Of a stretch of 64,000 nt of DNA, positions 29,797 to 37,669 are shown in pieces. The position numbers were made by a program, and so were the translations under genes. The notes under the pieces were generated by a model that saw nothing but the letters and a program-made list of their open reading frames with translations, did no database searches and had not been told where the DNA came from. Position 1 is the stretch's first letter, and every line of letters begins with the position of its first letter. This DNA comes from Geminicoccus roseus DSM 18922 (GTDB lineage: Bacteria > Pseudomonadota > Alphaproteobacteria > Geminicoccales > Geminicoccaceae): assembly GCF_000427665.1 (NCBI RefSeq), contig NZ_KE386572.1, positions 3,534,373-3,598,372 on the forward strand, given 5' to 3'.

Positions 29797-30619
29797 ATCG
29801 TCTGGACTGGAGCCTGGTGCCGGCGGCGCGCCGGAGGGAATGCTGGCCAGGGCCCTGGCGTTGAAGGAGAAGCTGCGGAGCGGCGGCACGGTGGTCGGCG
29901 CCTGGCTGACCATCGCCGATCCCGCCGTCACCGAGATCATGGGCAAGGTCGGCTTCGACTACCTGATGGTCGACAGCGAGCATTCGCCGTTCGACCTTCA
30001 GGTCCTGCAGACCATGCTGATGGCGCTGAACGGCAGCCCGACCGTGCCGATGATCCGGGTCGCCTGGAACGACCATGTCCGGATCAAGCAGCTGCTCGAC
30101 ATGGGCTGGGAGGGTATCCTGGCGCCGATGGTCAGGACGGTCGAGGACTGCCAGGATCTGGTGGCAGCCTGCAAGTACCCGCCGGAGGGCCGCCGCGGCT
30201 TCGGGCCCAAGCGCGCCTCCAACTACTACCGCGACATCGACGCCTACGTGGCCAAGGCCAACGACGCGATCTTCGTGATGCCGCAGATCGAGCATGTCGA
30301 GACCGTCGACGTGCTCGACGAGTTCCTGGCGGTGCCGGGGATCGACGCGGTGGCGATCGGGCCGAACGACCTGTCTGGCACGGCCGGCCTCCTGCGCAAC
30401 CTGAGCCATCCGACGGTGAAGACGGCGCACGAGACGATCGTGACGAAGACCAAGGCGAAGGGCCTGCCGGTCTGCCTGGGCGTCAACACGCCGGCGTCGC
30501 AGAACAAGGAATGGGTCGAGAAGGGCGTGCGCTTCCTGATGGTGACCTCGGACATCGAGCTGCTGGCAGGCGGCGGCTCGGCTGCCCTGCGCGCCACCCG
30601 GGAAGCAATCGGCGGCTGA
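29789..30619 (+). CDS. HpcH/HpaI-family class II aldolase (2-keto-3-deoxy sugar acid aldolase-like)
   Basis: This 276-residue metal-dependent aldolase belongs to the family of HpaI, GarL and RhmA, which cleave 2-keto-3-deoxy acids to pyruvate plus an aldehyde. Typical segments are GAWLTIADPAVTEIMGKVGF, DYLMVDSEHSPFDLQ with His near residue 68, FVMPQIEHVETVDVLDEFL with the metal-binding Glu, and DAVAIGPNDLSG with Asp. The GTG at 29789 follows GAGGAGG and overlaps the dehydratase gene; ATG at 29840 would be too short. It would split the product of the preceding dehydratase. Confidence 0.9.
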   Translation: MAESSGLEPGAGGAPEGMLARALALKEKLRSGGTVVGAWLTIADPAVTEIMGKVGFDYLMVDSEHSPFDLQVLQTMLMALNGSPTVPMIRVAWNDHVRIKQLLDMGWEGILAPMVRTVEDCQDLVAACKYPPEGRRGFGPKRASNYYRDIDAYVAKANDAIFVMPQIEHVETVDVLDEFLAVPGIDAVAIGPNDLSGTAGLLRNLSHPTVKTAHETIVTKTKAKGLPVCLGVNTPASQNKEWVEKGVRFLMVTSDIELLAGGGSAALRATREAIGG

Positions 30620-30627
30620 CCGGAAGG

Positions 30628-30657
30628 ACCTCCCGCGCCGGATCCGGCGCGGGAGGT
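30628..30657. terminator. perfect 30-bp palindrome, bidirectional terminator
   Basis: ACCTCCCGCGCCGGA is followed at once by its exact reverse complement, giving a 30-bp perfect inverted repeat that folds into a very stable hairpin. It sits between the convergent aldolase and flavin reductase genes and begins 8 nt after the aldolase stop. It can serve both transcripts. Confidence 0.75.
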
Positions 30658-31164
30658 TCAGCCTGCCTTTGGCTGGAACGGGGCCGGAACGGCCAGCGCG
30701 CCGCCAACCCAGAGGAGCGGGCTGCCAGTGTCGTGGGTGGTGACCTTCAGGACCCGTCCGACCAGGATCCCGTGACTGGCGCCGTCATGGACGGTCTCCA
30801 GCTCGCATTCGAACGACGCCGGCGCGTCCTCCAGCAGCGGTACGCCATGGGCGCCCTCGACCCATGGACCGACAGCGAAGCGCGGTTCTCCCGATTCGGC
30901 GAACAGGCCGCCGAACCGGCCGGCAAGCTCGGCATGGGCCGGGCCCAGCAGGTTCACGCCAAACCGGCGGTGGCGGAGGATCGGGTGGAACGAGTCCGAA
31001 TCCCGGTTGATGCACACCAGGAGGGTAGGCGGATCGGCGGAAACCGACGTCACCGCGGTGGCGGTGAGGCCAAAGCGTTCCGGAACCGAACCTGTCGTGA
31101 CAATCGTCACCCCTGCCGCCAGGCGACGCATGCCATCGATGTAGGACGTCCGGTCCGCGCTCAC
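30658..31164 (-). CDS. flavin reductase family protein
   Basis: This 168-residue FMN-binding split-barrel protein belongs to the flavin reductase (HpaC/ActVB-like) family. It reduces free FMN or FAD with NAD(P)H, usually for a partner monooxygenase. The N-terminal segment YIDGMRRLAAGVTIVTTG and then GLTATAVTSVSADPPTLLVC with the FHPILRHRRFGVNLLGPAH segment are diagnostic. The C-terminal GGALAVPAP is also seen. No flavin-dependent monooxygenase is adjacent. Its stop directly abuts the palindrome terminator. Confidence 0.92.
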   Translation of the reverse strand: MSADRTSYIDGMRRLAAGVTIVTTGSVPERFGLTATAVTSVSADPPTLLVCINRDSDSFHPILRHRRFGVNLLGPAHAELAGRFGGLFAESGEPRFAVGPWVEGAHGVPLLEDAPASFECELETVHDGASHGILVGRVLKVTTHDTGSPLLWVGGALAVPAPFQPKAG

Positions 31165-31252
31165 CCGTTTCTCCCCCTTATGGATCGGTCCCCGCCGGTG
31201 TCGGGGGTTTTTGCCGGATCGGCAAGACGTGGCTCGACGCGGACGCTCGTCG

Positions 31253-31711
31253 TCACGCGGTGAGTTCGCCGGAACGGGCCAGCATGCAGCCGTCGATCCG
31301 CCAGCTTCCGTCCGGCTGGCGCTCCATCGGGTAGAGCGCGATCACCGGGATGCCGTCCGGACCGACCAGCAGGACACGCTGGGTAGGGCGGCCGTTCATC
31401 TCGACGATGTCGCGGAACTCCGCCTCACGCGCACGATAGACCTGCGGATAGGCTTCGCGGACCATGGACATGAAGCGTTGCGGGCTGCCGAACAGGCCCT
31501 GGATGCCAGGGGAGGCCAGCCCGAAGGCGGCTTCTCCGTCGTCCGCCAGGAACGCGTCGAGCTGCCGACGGATCACCTGCTGGACGGACTGAAGATCGGC
31601 CTCGGACACCGAGCCGGCGCTCACCTGAACGGCAGGCAAGACTGGCTCGGCCGGTGCGGCCATGGCCATGGGCACGGTACCCAGGATCAACGAGGCCAGC
31701 AGGACACGCAT
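31253..31711 (-). CDS. exported DUF4864 domain protein
   Basis: This 152-residue protein has a signal peptide (MRVLLASLILGTVPMAMA, cleavage around AMA-AP). The mature part has the DUF4864 pattern: SVQQVIRRQLDAFLADDGEA then AFGLASPGIQGLFGSPQRFM, a cystatin/NTF2-like fold. The family function is unknown. A clear GGAGAGGAG lies upstream of the ATG at 31711. It reads toward the flavin reductase gene 88 nt away and is divergent from pcm. Confidence 0.85.
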   Translation of the reverse strand: MRVLLASLILGTVPMAMAAPAEPVLPAVQVSAGSVSEADLQSVQQVIRRQLDAFLADDGEAAFGLASPGIQGLFGSPQRFMSMVREAYPQVYRAREAEFRDIVEMNGRPTQRVLLVGPDGIPVIALYPMERQPDGSWRIDGCMLARSGELTA

Positions 31712-31909
31712 CGGGCGCTCTCCTCTCCGGATCGTTGCTGTCCAGGCCACCGGATCCGGTACGAAGCGGCCCTCAATGTTGCCTACGCTCCGGATCAACG
31801 TCCGGATCGACTGCAGGCTCCTGGTCGCGGAGGTTTGCCGTGGCCATCTCCTTGGCTGGAGATCATCCCGGCAAGACGGGCGGTTGCCCCATGGAGGAGG
31901 TGCCGGATC

Positions 31910-32572
31910 ATGTCGACTTCGGCCCGGGCGCGCGAACAGATGGTGGCCCAGCAACTGGTGCGGCGCGGGATCAGCGACGGGCAGGTGCTCCGCGCCATGC
32001 GCAACGTGCCGCGGGAGGCCTTTGTCGCCGAGCGCCTGCAGGAATCGGCCTACGACGACGCGCCGCTCCCGATCGAAGAAGGCCAGACCATCTCCCAGCC
32101 CTATGTGGTGGCCCTGATGATCCAGGCAGCGGCCCTTCGACCGGGAGACCGCGTCCTGGAGATCGGGACCGGCTCCGGCTATGCGGCGGCGGTGATGGCC
32201 GAGATCGCCCAGCAGGTGCACAGCGTGGAGCGCCATCCGCGTCTGGCCCAGATCGCCCGGCAGCGGCTGGAACTGCTTCGCTATCCCAACGTCGAGGTGC
32301 ACGAGGGCGACGGCACGCTCGGCTGGCCGGATGCCGCTCCCTACGATGCCATTCTCGCCGCCGCTGGCGGTCCGTCGGTGCCGGACCCGCTGCGGGCCCA
32401 GCTTGCGGAGGGGGGACGGCTGGTCATGCCGGTGGGCGACGAGGCCGGTCAGCGGCTTTTGCTGGTCATCCGGAAGCCCGACGGGTCGTTCGACGAGAAG
32501 GATCTGGGAAGCGTGGCGTTCGTGCCGATGATCGGCCGCCACGGCTGGAGCGAACCGGCAGCCGGTGGATGA
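31910..32572 (+). CDS. pcm: protein-L-isoaspartate O-methyltransferase
   Basis: This 220-residue SAM-dependent enzyme methylates L-isoaspartyl residues in damaged proteins to start their repair. The SAM-binding motif VLEIGTGSGYAAAVMAEI lies near residues 80-97. Upstream of it are the substrate-loop segments PREAFV and IEEGQTISQPYVVALM, which are diagnostic. The length matches bacterial Pcm (about 210-220). GGAGGAGGTG lies 9 nt before the ATG. It is convergent with the hydratase gene, with a 49-nt gap and no clear terminator. Confidence 0.94.
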   Translation: MSTSARAREQMVAQQLVRRGISDGQVLRAMRNVPREAFVAERLQESAYDDAPLPIEEGQTISQPYVVALMIQAAALRPGDRVLEIGTGSGYAAAVMAEIAQQVHSVERHPRLAQIARQRLELLRYPNVEVHEGDGTLGWPDAAPYDAILAAAGGPSVPDPLRAQLAEGGRLVMPVGDEAGQRLLLVIRKPDGSFDEKDLGSVAFVPMIGRHGWSEPAAGG

Positions 32573-32621
32573 GGCGGCTGGCTGGCGCTGTCGGCTTCCG
32601 CGAGGAGCCGGCGTGGCCTGT

Positions 32622-33473
32622 TCAGTCCGGATCGGTGCCGGCGATCATGGTGCGCCGCCCGCTCTGATCGGCGACCCACAGATCAAGGCGGCCGGCATTA
32701 TCGCGCCCGTTGATAGTGAAGGAGCCGCCGTCGAACAGGGGATAGATGCCTCGGAAGCGGAACGTCTCTGGTGGCGTGCCGCCCCGCATTCCAGCGGCGA
32801 GGTCCAGGAGCAGGGTTGCCTGAAGCGGCCCGTGCACGACCAGGCCCGGATAGCCTTCCTCCTCCTGGCAGTAGCGCCGATCGTAGTGGATGCGGTGGCC
32901 GTTGAAGGTGAGGGCCGAGTAGCGGAACAGGAGGGTAGGCGTCGCCTGGATCGCGCGGCTGACGCTTGGTTGCGGTGGCCTCTCGGCGGCAGGCTGCGCC
33001 GGAGCGGGCGCCTGCGCCTCCCGGTAGACGATGTCCTGCCGCTCGGCAATCGCAACGCCCCGGCCGGTGGCGAACTCATGCCGCACGGTCACGAAGCAGA
33101 GCCTGCCGGTGCGGCCTTCCTTCAGTTCGACCGCCTCGATCCGGGAAACCCGCTCGACCTTGTCACCGACGCAGAGCCGGTCATGCAGGTGAAGCGCGCC
33201 ACCAGCCCACATCCGGCGCGGCAGGGGGACGGGCGGCAGGAAGCCGCCGCGGGCCGGATGTCCGTCCGGGCCCAGTCCCGACATCGCCACCGCCGGCGGC
33301 GCCAGGCACCAGTGGATCGCGAGGGGAGCCGGCTCTCCCGGGACTGGCTGCCCCGGCTCCTGGTCCAGGGTCGCCCGCAGGGCCTTCACCATCTGCGGCG
33401 AGATCCAGTCTTCCGCCTGTTCGGTCCGGCCGATCCAAGCCTGGAGCTTTTGGATGTCCACGCTGTCGCTCAT
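32622..33473 (-). CDS. FAS1-like/MaoC-type enoyl-CoA hydratase, probable itaconyl-CoA or mesaconyl-C4-CoA hydratase
   Basis: This is a 283-residue double-hotdog hydratase. The N-terminal hotdog is FAS1-like (about 1-150, with PLAIHWCLAPP and GGFLPPVPLPRRMWAGG), and the C-terminal hotdog (about 180-283) has HYDRRYCQEEEGYPGLVVHG followed by PLQATLLLDL. These are the marks of mesaconyl-C4-CoA hydratase (Meh) and itaconyl-CoA hydratase (Ich), which hydrate a C5-dicarboxylyl-CoA to citramalyl-CoA. It is the last gene of a leftward operon that also encodes a CitE-type lyase, the next enzyme of that route. The start at 33473 is 11 nt from the preceding gene. Confidence 0.85.
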   Translation of the reverse strand: MSDSVDIQKLQAWIGRTEQAEDWISPQMVKALRATLDQEPGQPVPGEPAPLAIHWCLAPPAVAMSGLGPDGHPARGGFLPPVPLPRRMWAGGALHLHDRLCVGDKVERVSRIEAVELKEGRTGRLCFVTVRHEFATGRGVAIAERQDIVYREAQAPAPAQPAAERPPQPSVSRAIQATPTLLFRYSALTFNGHRIHYDRRYCQEEEGYPGLVVHGPLQATLLLDLAAGMRGGTPPETFRFRGIYPLFDGGSFTINGRDNAGRLDLWVADQSGRRTMIAGTDPD

Positions 33474-33484
33474 CGGATCGGCCC

Positions 33485-34639
33485 TCAATAGGAGCGCGGC
33501 ATGCCCAGGACATGCTCGGACAGGTAGCTGAGGATCAGGTTGGTCGAGATCGGGGCGACCTGGTAGAGGCGGGCCTCGCGGAACTTGCGCTCCACATCAT
33601 ACTCCTCGGCAAAGCCGAAGCCGCCATGGGTCTGCACGCAGGCCTCCGCCGCCGCCCAGGACGCCTCGGCCGCCAGCATCTTGGCCATGTTCGCTTCGGC
33701 GCCGCAGTCCTTGCCCTGCTCGAACAAAGAGGCCGCCTGCTGCACCATCAGTTCGGCGGCGCGCATCTGGGCATAGGCGCGCGCGATCGGGAACTGGATC
33801 CCCTGGTTCTGGCCGATCGGCCGGCCGAACACGGTCCGCTCGTTCGCATAGGCGGTGGACTTTGCGGTGAACCATTTGGCATCGCCGATGCATTCCGCGG
33901 CGATCAGGATCCGCTCGGCGTTCATGCCGGACAGGATGTAGCGGAAGCCCTTGCCCTCCTCGCCGATCAGGTTTTCCGCCGGGATCCGGACGTCGTCGAA
34001 GAACACCTCGGTGGTGGAGTGGTTCATCATGGCGCGGATCGGGCGGATGGTCAGCCCCGCCTTCTTCGCCTCGCGCATGTCCAGGATGAACACCGACAGG
34101 CCATCGGTGCGCTTGGCGACCTGCTCCTTGGGCGTGGTGCGCGCCAAGAGCAGCATCAGGTCGGAATGTTCCGCCCGCGAGGTCCAGATCTTCTGGCCGT
34201 TGACGACGTAGCTGTCGCCGTCCCGGCGGGCGAAGGTCTTGATCGAGGTCGTGTCGGTGCCGCTCGACGGCTCCGTCACCCCGAACGCCTGCAGGCGCAG
34301 TTCGCCCGCCGCAATACCCGGCAGATATTTCCGCTTCTGCGCCTCGCTGCCGTGCCGCAGCACCGCGCCCATGACGTACATCTGGGCATGGCAGGCGGCA
34401 CCGTTGCAGCCGGCGCGCTGGACCTCCTCCAGGATCGCCGCCGCGGCGGACAGCGGCAGGCCGGAGCCGCCAAACTCCTCGGGGATCAGTGCGGCGAGGT
34501 AGCCGGCCTGGGTGAGCGCCTGCACGAACTCGGCCGGATAGGCGCCTTCCCGATCCAGCTTGCGCCAGTACTCTCCCGGAAACTCGGCGCAGAGCTTGGC
34601 GACCTCGTCGCGAATGTCCGAATAGTCTTCCTGCGCCAC
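33485..34639 (-). CDS. acyl-CoA dehydrogenase family protein
   Basis: This 384-residue FAD flavoprotein has the normal three-domain layout. N-terminal helices carry AALIPEEFGGSGLPLS, the middle barrel carries FGVTEPSSGTDTTSIKTFA and YVVNGQKIWTS, and the C-terminal bundle carries QTHGGFGFAEEYDVERKFREAR. The usual catalytic Glu of the Y-E-G-T motif is replaced by VAPISTN. A Glu in GMNAERILIA sits where isovaleryl- and long-chain acyl-CoA dehydrogenases keep theirs. It starts at a GTG and lies 11 nt upstream of the hydratase gene. An acyl-CoA dehydrogenase accompanies the itaconate operon in Pseudomonas with undefined role. Confidence 0.92.
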   Translation of the reverse strand: MAQEDYSDIRDEVAKLCAEFPGEYWRKLDREGAYPAEFVQALTQAGYLAALIPEEFGGSGLPLSAAAAILEEVQRAGCNGAACHAQMYVMGAVLRHGSEAQKRKYLPGIAAGELRLQAFGVTEPSSGTDTTSIKTFARRDGDSYVVNGQKIWTSRAEHSDLMLLLARTTPKEQVAKRTDGLSVFILDMREAKKAGLTIRPIRAMMNHSTTEVFFDDVRIPAENLIGEEGKGFRYILSGMNAERILIAAECIGDAKWFTAKSTAYANERTVFGRPIGQNQGIQFPIARAYAQMRAAELMVQQAASLFEQGKDCGAEANMAKMLAAEASWAAAEACVQTHGGFGFAEEYDVERKFREARLYQVAPISTNLILSYLSEHVLGMPRSY

Positions 34640-34746
34640 GCCGCTTCCCCGCCGTCCGAGCCTCTCCTGCCGCAACTTGGGGAGAACGAGGCTATAGCGA
34701 CAAATAGAAATTCATTGGCCGTGCCATGCCGGCAGGTGATGGCCCC

Positions 34747-36276
34747 TCAGCTTCGCAGCGGGATTCCGTCGGCGACGATCTCCGGCGCCCGCCACCGCCG
34801 CGGGCCCTCGAGATGGATCGAGGCGCCGGTGCTGTCGACTGCCACGGTCACCGGCATGTCCTCGACCACGAATTCGTGGATTGCCTCCATGCCCAGGTCC
34901 TCGAACGCCAGGACGCGGGCGGAACGGATCGCCTTGGACACGAGGTAGGCCGCGCCGCCCACCGCGATGAGATAGGCAGCGCCATGACGGCGGATCGCGT
35001 CGATGGCGGCGGGGCCGCGCTCGGCCTTGCCGATCATCACCAGGAGACCGGTCCGCTCCAGGAGCGTGGCGGTGAACGGGTCCATGCGGGTGGAGGTGGT
35101 GGGACCGGCCGGCCCCACCACTTCGTCGCGCACCGCGTCGACCGGCCCGACATAGTAGATCGCCCGGTCCTTGAACTCGACCGGAAGCGGCTCGCCCCGC
35201 TGGATCATGTCGACCAGGCGGCGATGCGCGGCGTCGCGTCCGGTGAGCATCCGCCCGGACAGGAGCAGGGTCTCCCCGGCCTTCCAGCCCGCGACCTCGG
35301 CGGCATCCAGATGGTCGAGATCGACCCGCCGTGCGGTGGCGGCCAGACCGTCTATGGCGATGTCCGGCCATAGTTCCAGGTCGGGCGTGGTGAAGGCGGC
35401 AGGCCCGCTGCCATCCAGCACGAAGCCGACATGACGGTCGGCAGCGCATTGCGGGATCAGGCCGACCGGCTTGGACGCGGCATGGCAGGGGTAGGTGGCG
35501 ATCTTGACGTCGAGGATGGTGGTCAGGCCGCCCAGGCCCTGGGCGCCGATGCCCAGGGCGTTGACCTTGTGGTAGATCTCGAGCCGCATCTCTTCCAAAG
35601 GCGAGGCGGGCCCCCGCGCCAGGAGCTCGGTCATGTCTATCGGGGCCAGCAGCGACTCCTTGGCGAGCAGCATCGCCTTTTCCGCGTTGCCGCCGACGCC
35701 GATGCCGAGCAGGCCCGGCGGGCACCAGCCGGCACCCAGCGTCTCCACCGTCTCCACCACCCAGTCGACCACCGAGGCGGAGGGGCCGAGATTGGCGAAG
35801 CGGGCCTTGTTCTCCGAGCCGCCGCCCTTGGCGGCCAGCTTCACCTCGATCCGGTCGCCCGGCACCATCTCGACATGGGTGATGGCGGGGGTGTTGTCGC
35901 GGGTGTTGCGCCGGTCGAACAGCGGGTCGCGGATCATCGAGGCGCGCAGCGGATTTTCCGGATCAGTATAGGCCAGGCGCACCGCCGCATCGACCAGTTC
36001 GGCCAGGGGCCGCGAACTCACCAGACGCGCCTCCATCCCGATTTTCACGAACGCCACCACCGAGCCGGTATCCTGGCACATCGGGCGCCGGCCGAACGCC
36101 GCCATCTTCGAGTTGGCCAGGATCTGCGCCATCGCATCGCGCGCCGCCGGGCTCTGCTCCCGTCGGTAGCTTTCCGCCAGATGGCGGATGAAGTCCGGCG
36201 GATGGTAGGTCGAGATATATTGCAGGGCGTCGGCGACGCTGCGGACGAAGTCCTCCTCGCGGATCGATCGGCTCAA
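34747..36276 (-). CDS. class I fumarate hydratase (possible mesaconase)
   Basis: This 509-residue single-chain [4Fe-4S] hydro-lyase joins the alpha-type domain (about 1-300, with MCQDTGSVVAFVKIG, KGGGSENKARFANLGPS) to the beta-type domain (about 330-509, with GPAGPTTSTRMDPFT). Iron-sulfur Cys candidates lie in MCQDTG, YPCHAASKP and IPQCAADRH. Class I fumarases interconvert fumarate and malate, and some also hydrate mesaconate to S-citramalate. The start is a TTG inside the stop of the MmgE/PrpD gene (TTGA, 4-nt overlap), so it is coupled to that operon. L-tartrate dehydratase is the main alternative. Confidence 0.88.
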   Translation of the reverse strand: MSRSIREEDFVRSVADALQYISTYHPPDFIRHLAESYRREQSPAARDAMAQILANSKMAAFGRRPMCQDTGSVVAFVKIGMEARLVSSRPLAELVDAAVRLAYTDPENPLRASMIRDPLFDRRNTRDNTPAITHVEMVPGDRIEVKLAAKGGGSENKARFANLGPSASVVDWVVETVETLGAGWCPPGLLGIGVGGNAEKAMLLAKESLLAPIDMTELLARGPASPLEEMRLEIYHKVNALGIGAQGLGGLTTILDVKIATYPCHAASKPVGLIPQCAADRHVGFVLDGSGPAAFTTPDLELWPDIAIDGLAATARRVDLDHLDAAEVAGWKAGETLLLSGRMLTGRDAAHRRLVDMIQRGEPLPVEFKDRAIYYVGPVDAVRDEVVGPAGPTTSTRMDPFTATLLERTGLLVMIGKAERGPAAIDAIRRHGAAYLIAVGGAAYLVSKAIRSARVLAFEDLGMEAIHEFVVEDMPVTVAVDSTGASIHLEGPRRWRAPEIVADGIPLRS

Positions 36277-37655
36277 GGGCGCGTTCCCGTCCTGGTCGGG
36301 CGCAGGATAGCCCCGATCGCGGGCTCGGTCTCCACCGTGTTCAGCCTGGCGAACAGCGTGGCCGCGCCGTCTCCCAGGACCGGGGCGGCCAGGGTCAGGA
36401 ACTTGGCCTCGACCTGCGCCGCGTCGGGAAAGGTCGCGGGCTCGCCGGACGGATCGGGGATTACCCGCTCGATCACGCCCTGGCTGGTCTCGACCCGGAT
36501 AATCCCGCCGAACGGATGGCGCAGTCCTTCCAGGCGCTCGTCCCGCACGACCTCGATCCGGTCGGCGATCCGCTCGATCGCAGGATCGCCCAGGCGGGCA
36601 TAGTCGTCCCAGCCAAAGCTGCCCTGCGCCAGGGCGACCGCCGCGGTGAACGGCATCGAGAACTGACCGTCGACCACGCTTTTCGGCCGGCGCTTCTCTT
36701 CCATGGGTGCCGCGGTCAGCACGATGCCGTTCTGGTGGAGGCCGATCGTGACGGAGCGGATGTCCTCCGCCTCCAGCCCCATTTCCCGCTTCAGGGCGAT
36801 CAGCCCGTCCAGCGGCGCGTGGGTGTAGCGGCAACTGGGATAGGGCTTCACCCCGATCCGGGTGGTCTCGTAGGCCGTGCCAAGGTCCAGGACGGCACGG
36901 GCGGGATCAGCCTTGTCCGAGTAGCCCTTGAGAAAGCCGTGCCGACCCTCGATGGCCTGCACGGCACCGCAAAAGCCGTTGCGTGCGAGCGTGGCGGCGA
37001 TGACGCCGTTCATGGCGGCGGCGCCCACCTGGTAACGCTTGTTCCATGCGCCGTTGACCAGGAACTGCAGGGACCCGGCCGCCTGGCTGGCGGCGACGCC
37101 GAAGGCCGATGCCATCGCGTCGGCATCCAGGCCGTACAGCCGGCCGGCCGCAGCCGCCGCGCCGAACGTTCCGGCCGTGGCGGTGGGGTGGAAGCCACGG
37201 GCATAGTGCGCGGTCGGATCGAGCGCATTGCCCAGGCGGCAGCAGACCTCGTAGCCGGCGACGATGGCGGCCAGCACGTCCTTTCCGGACGCATTCACCC
37301 GTTCCCCGACGGCGAAGGCAGCCGGTACCACCGGGGCGCTCGGGTGCAGCGAGCTGTCGGCGTGGGTGTCGTCGAAATCCAGGGAATGGCCGAGCGCGCC
37401 ATTCAGGAGGGCAGCCACCGGAGGCGCAAAAGGCCGCCGGTTGCCGAGCACCGTGCAGGCGCCTTCGCCGTCCAGCCCCAGATCGGCCACGGTGCGGTAG
37501 AGGGAGGGGGTCGAATCCGCCTCGACGCCGGCCCGGAGCATGCTGCCGACCAGGTCGATCGTCAGGTGCCTGGCGCGCGCGCGGACAGCCTCGGGAATGT
37601 CCTCATGGGAGATCCCGGCCGCATAGGTCGCGAGGAGGCGGGTTTCATCGGCCAT
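36273..37655 (-). CDS. MmgE/PrpD family protein
   Basis: This 460-residue protein belongs to the family of 2-methylcitrate dehydratase and cis-aconitate decarboxylase. Recognisable blocks are GALGHSLDFDDTHADSSLHP near 88-107, GFHPTATAGTFGAAAAAGRL near 155, NGAWNKRYQVGAAAMNGV near 213 and KPYPSCRYTHAPLDGLIAL near 272. A gene of this family sits in the Pseudomonas itaconate degradation operon. No methylcitrate synthase or lyase is near, so the propionate route is unlikely. It is 14 nt downstream of the CitE-type gene and overlaps the fumarase gene by 4 nt. Confidence 0.92.
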   Translation of the reverse strand: MADETRLLATYAAGISHEDIPEAVRARARHLTIDLVGSMLRAGVEADSTPSLYRTVADLGLDGEGACTVLGNRRPFAPPVAALLNGALGHSLDFDDTHADSSLHPSAPVVPAAFAVGERVNASGKDVLAAIVAGYEVCCRLGNALDPTAHYARGFHPTATAGTFGAAAAAGRLYGLDADAMASAFGVAASQAAGSLQFLVNGAWNKRYQVGAAAMNGVIAATLARNGFCGAVQAIEGRHGFLKGYSDKADPARAVLDLGTAYETTRIGVKPYPSCRYTHAPLDGLIALKREMGLEAEDIRSVTIGLHQNGIVLTAAPMEEKRRPKSVVDGQFSMPFTAAVALAQGSFGWDDYARLGDPAIERIADRIEVVRDERLEGLRHPFGGIIRVETSQGVIERVIPDPSGEPATFPDAAQVEAKFLTLAAPVLGDGAATLFARLNTVETEPAIGAILRPTRTGTRP

Positions 37656-37669
37656 GATGATGCTCTTCT

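Noticed and set aside
36273-37655. MmgE/PrpD protein as 2-methylcitrate dehydratase of the methylcitrate cycle
   Set aside because: No prpB or prpC is present nearby, and the surrounding genes fit C5-dicarboxylyl-CoA chemistry better.
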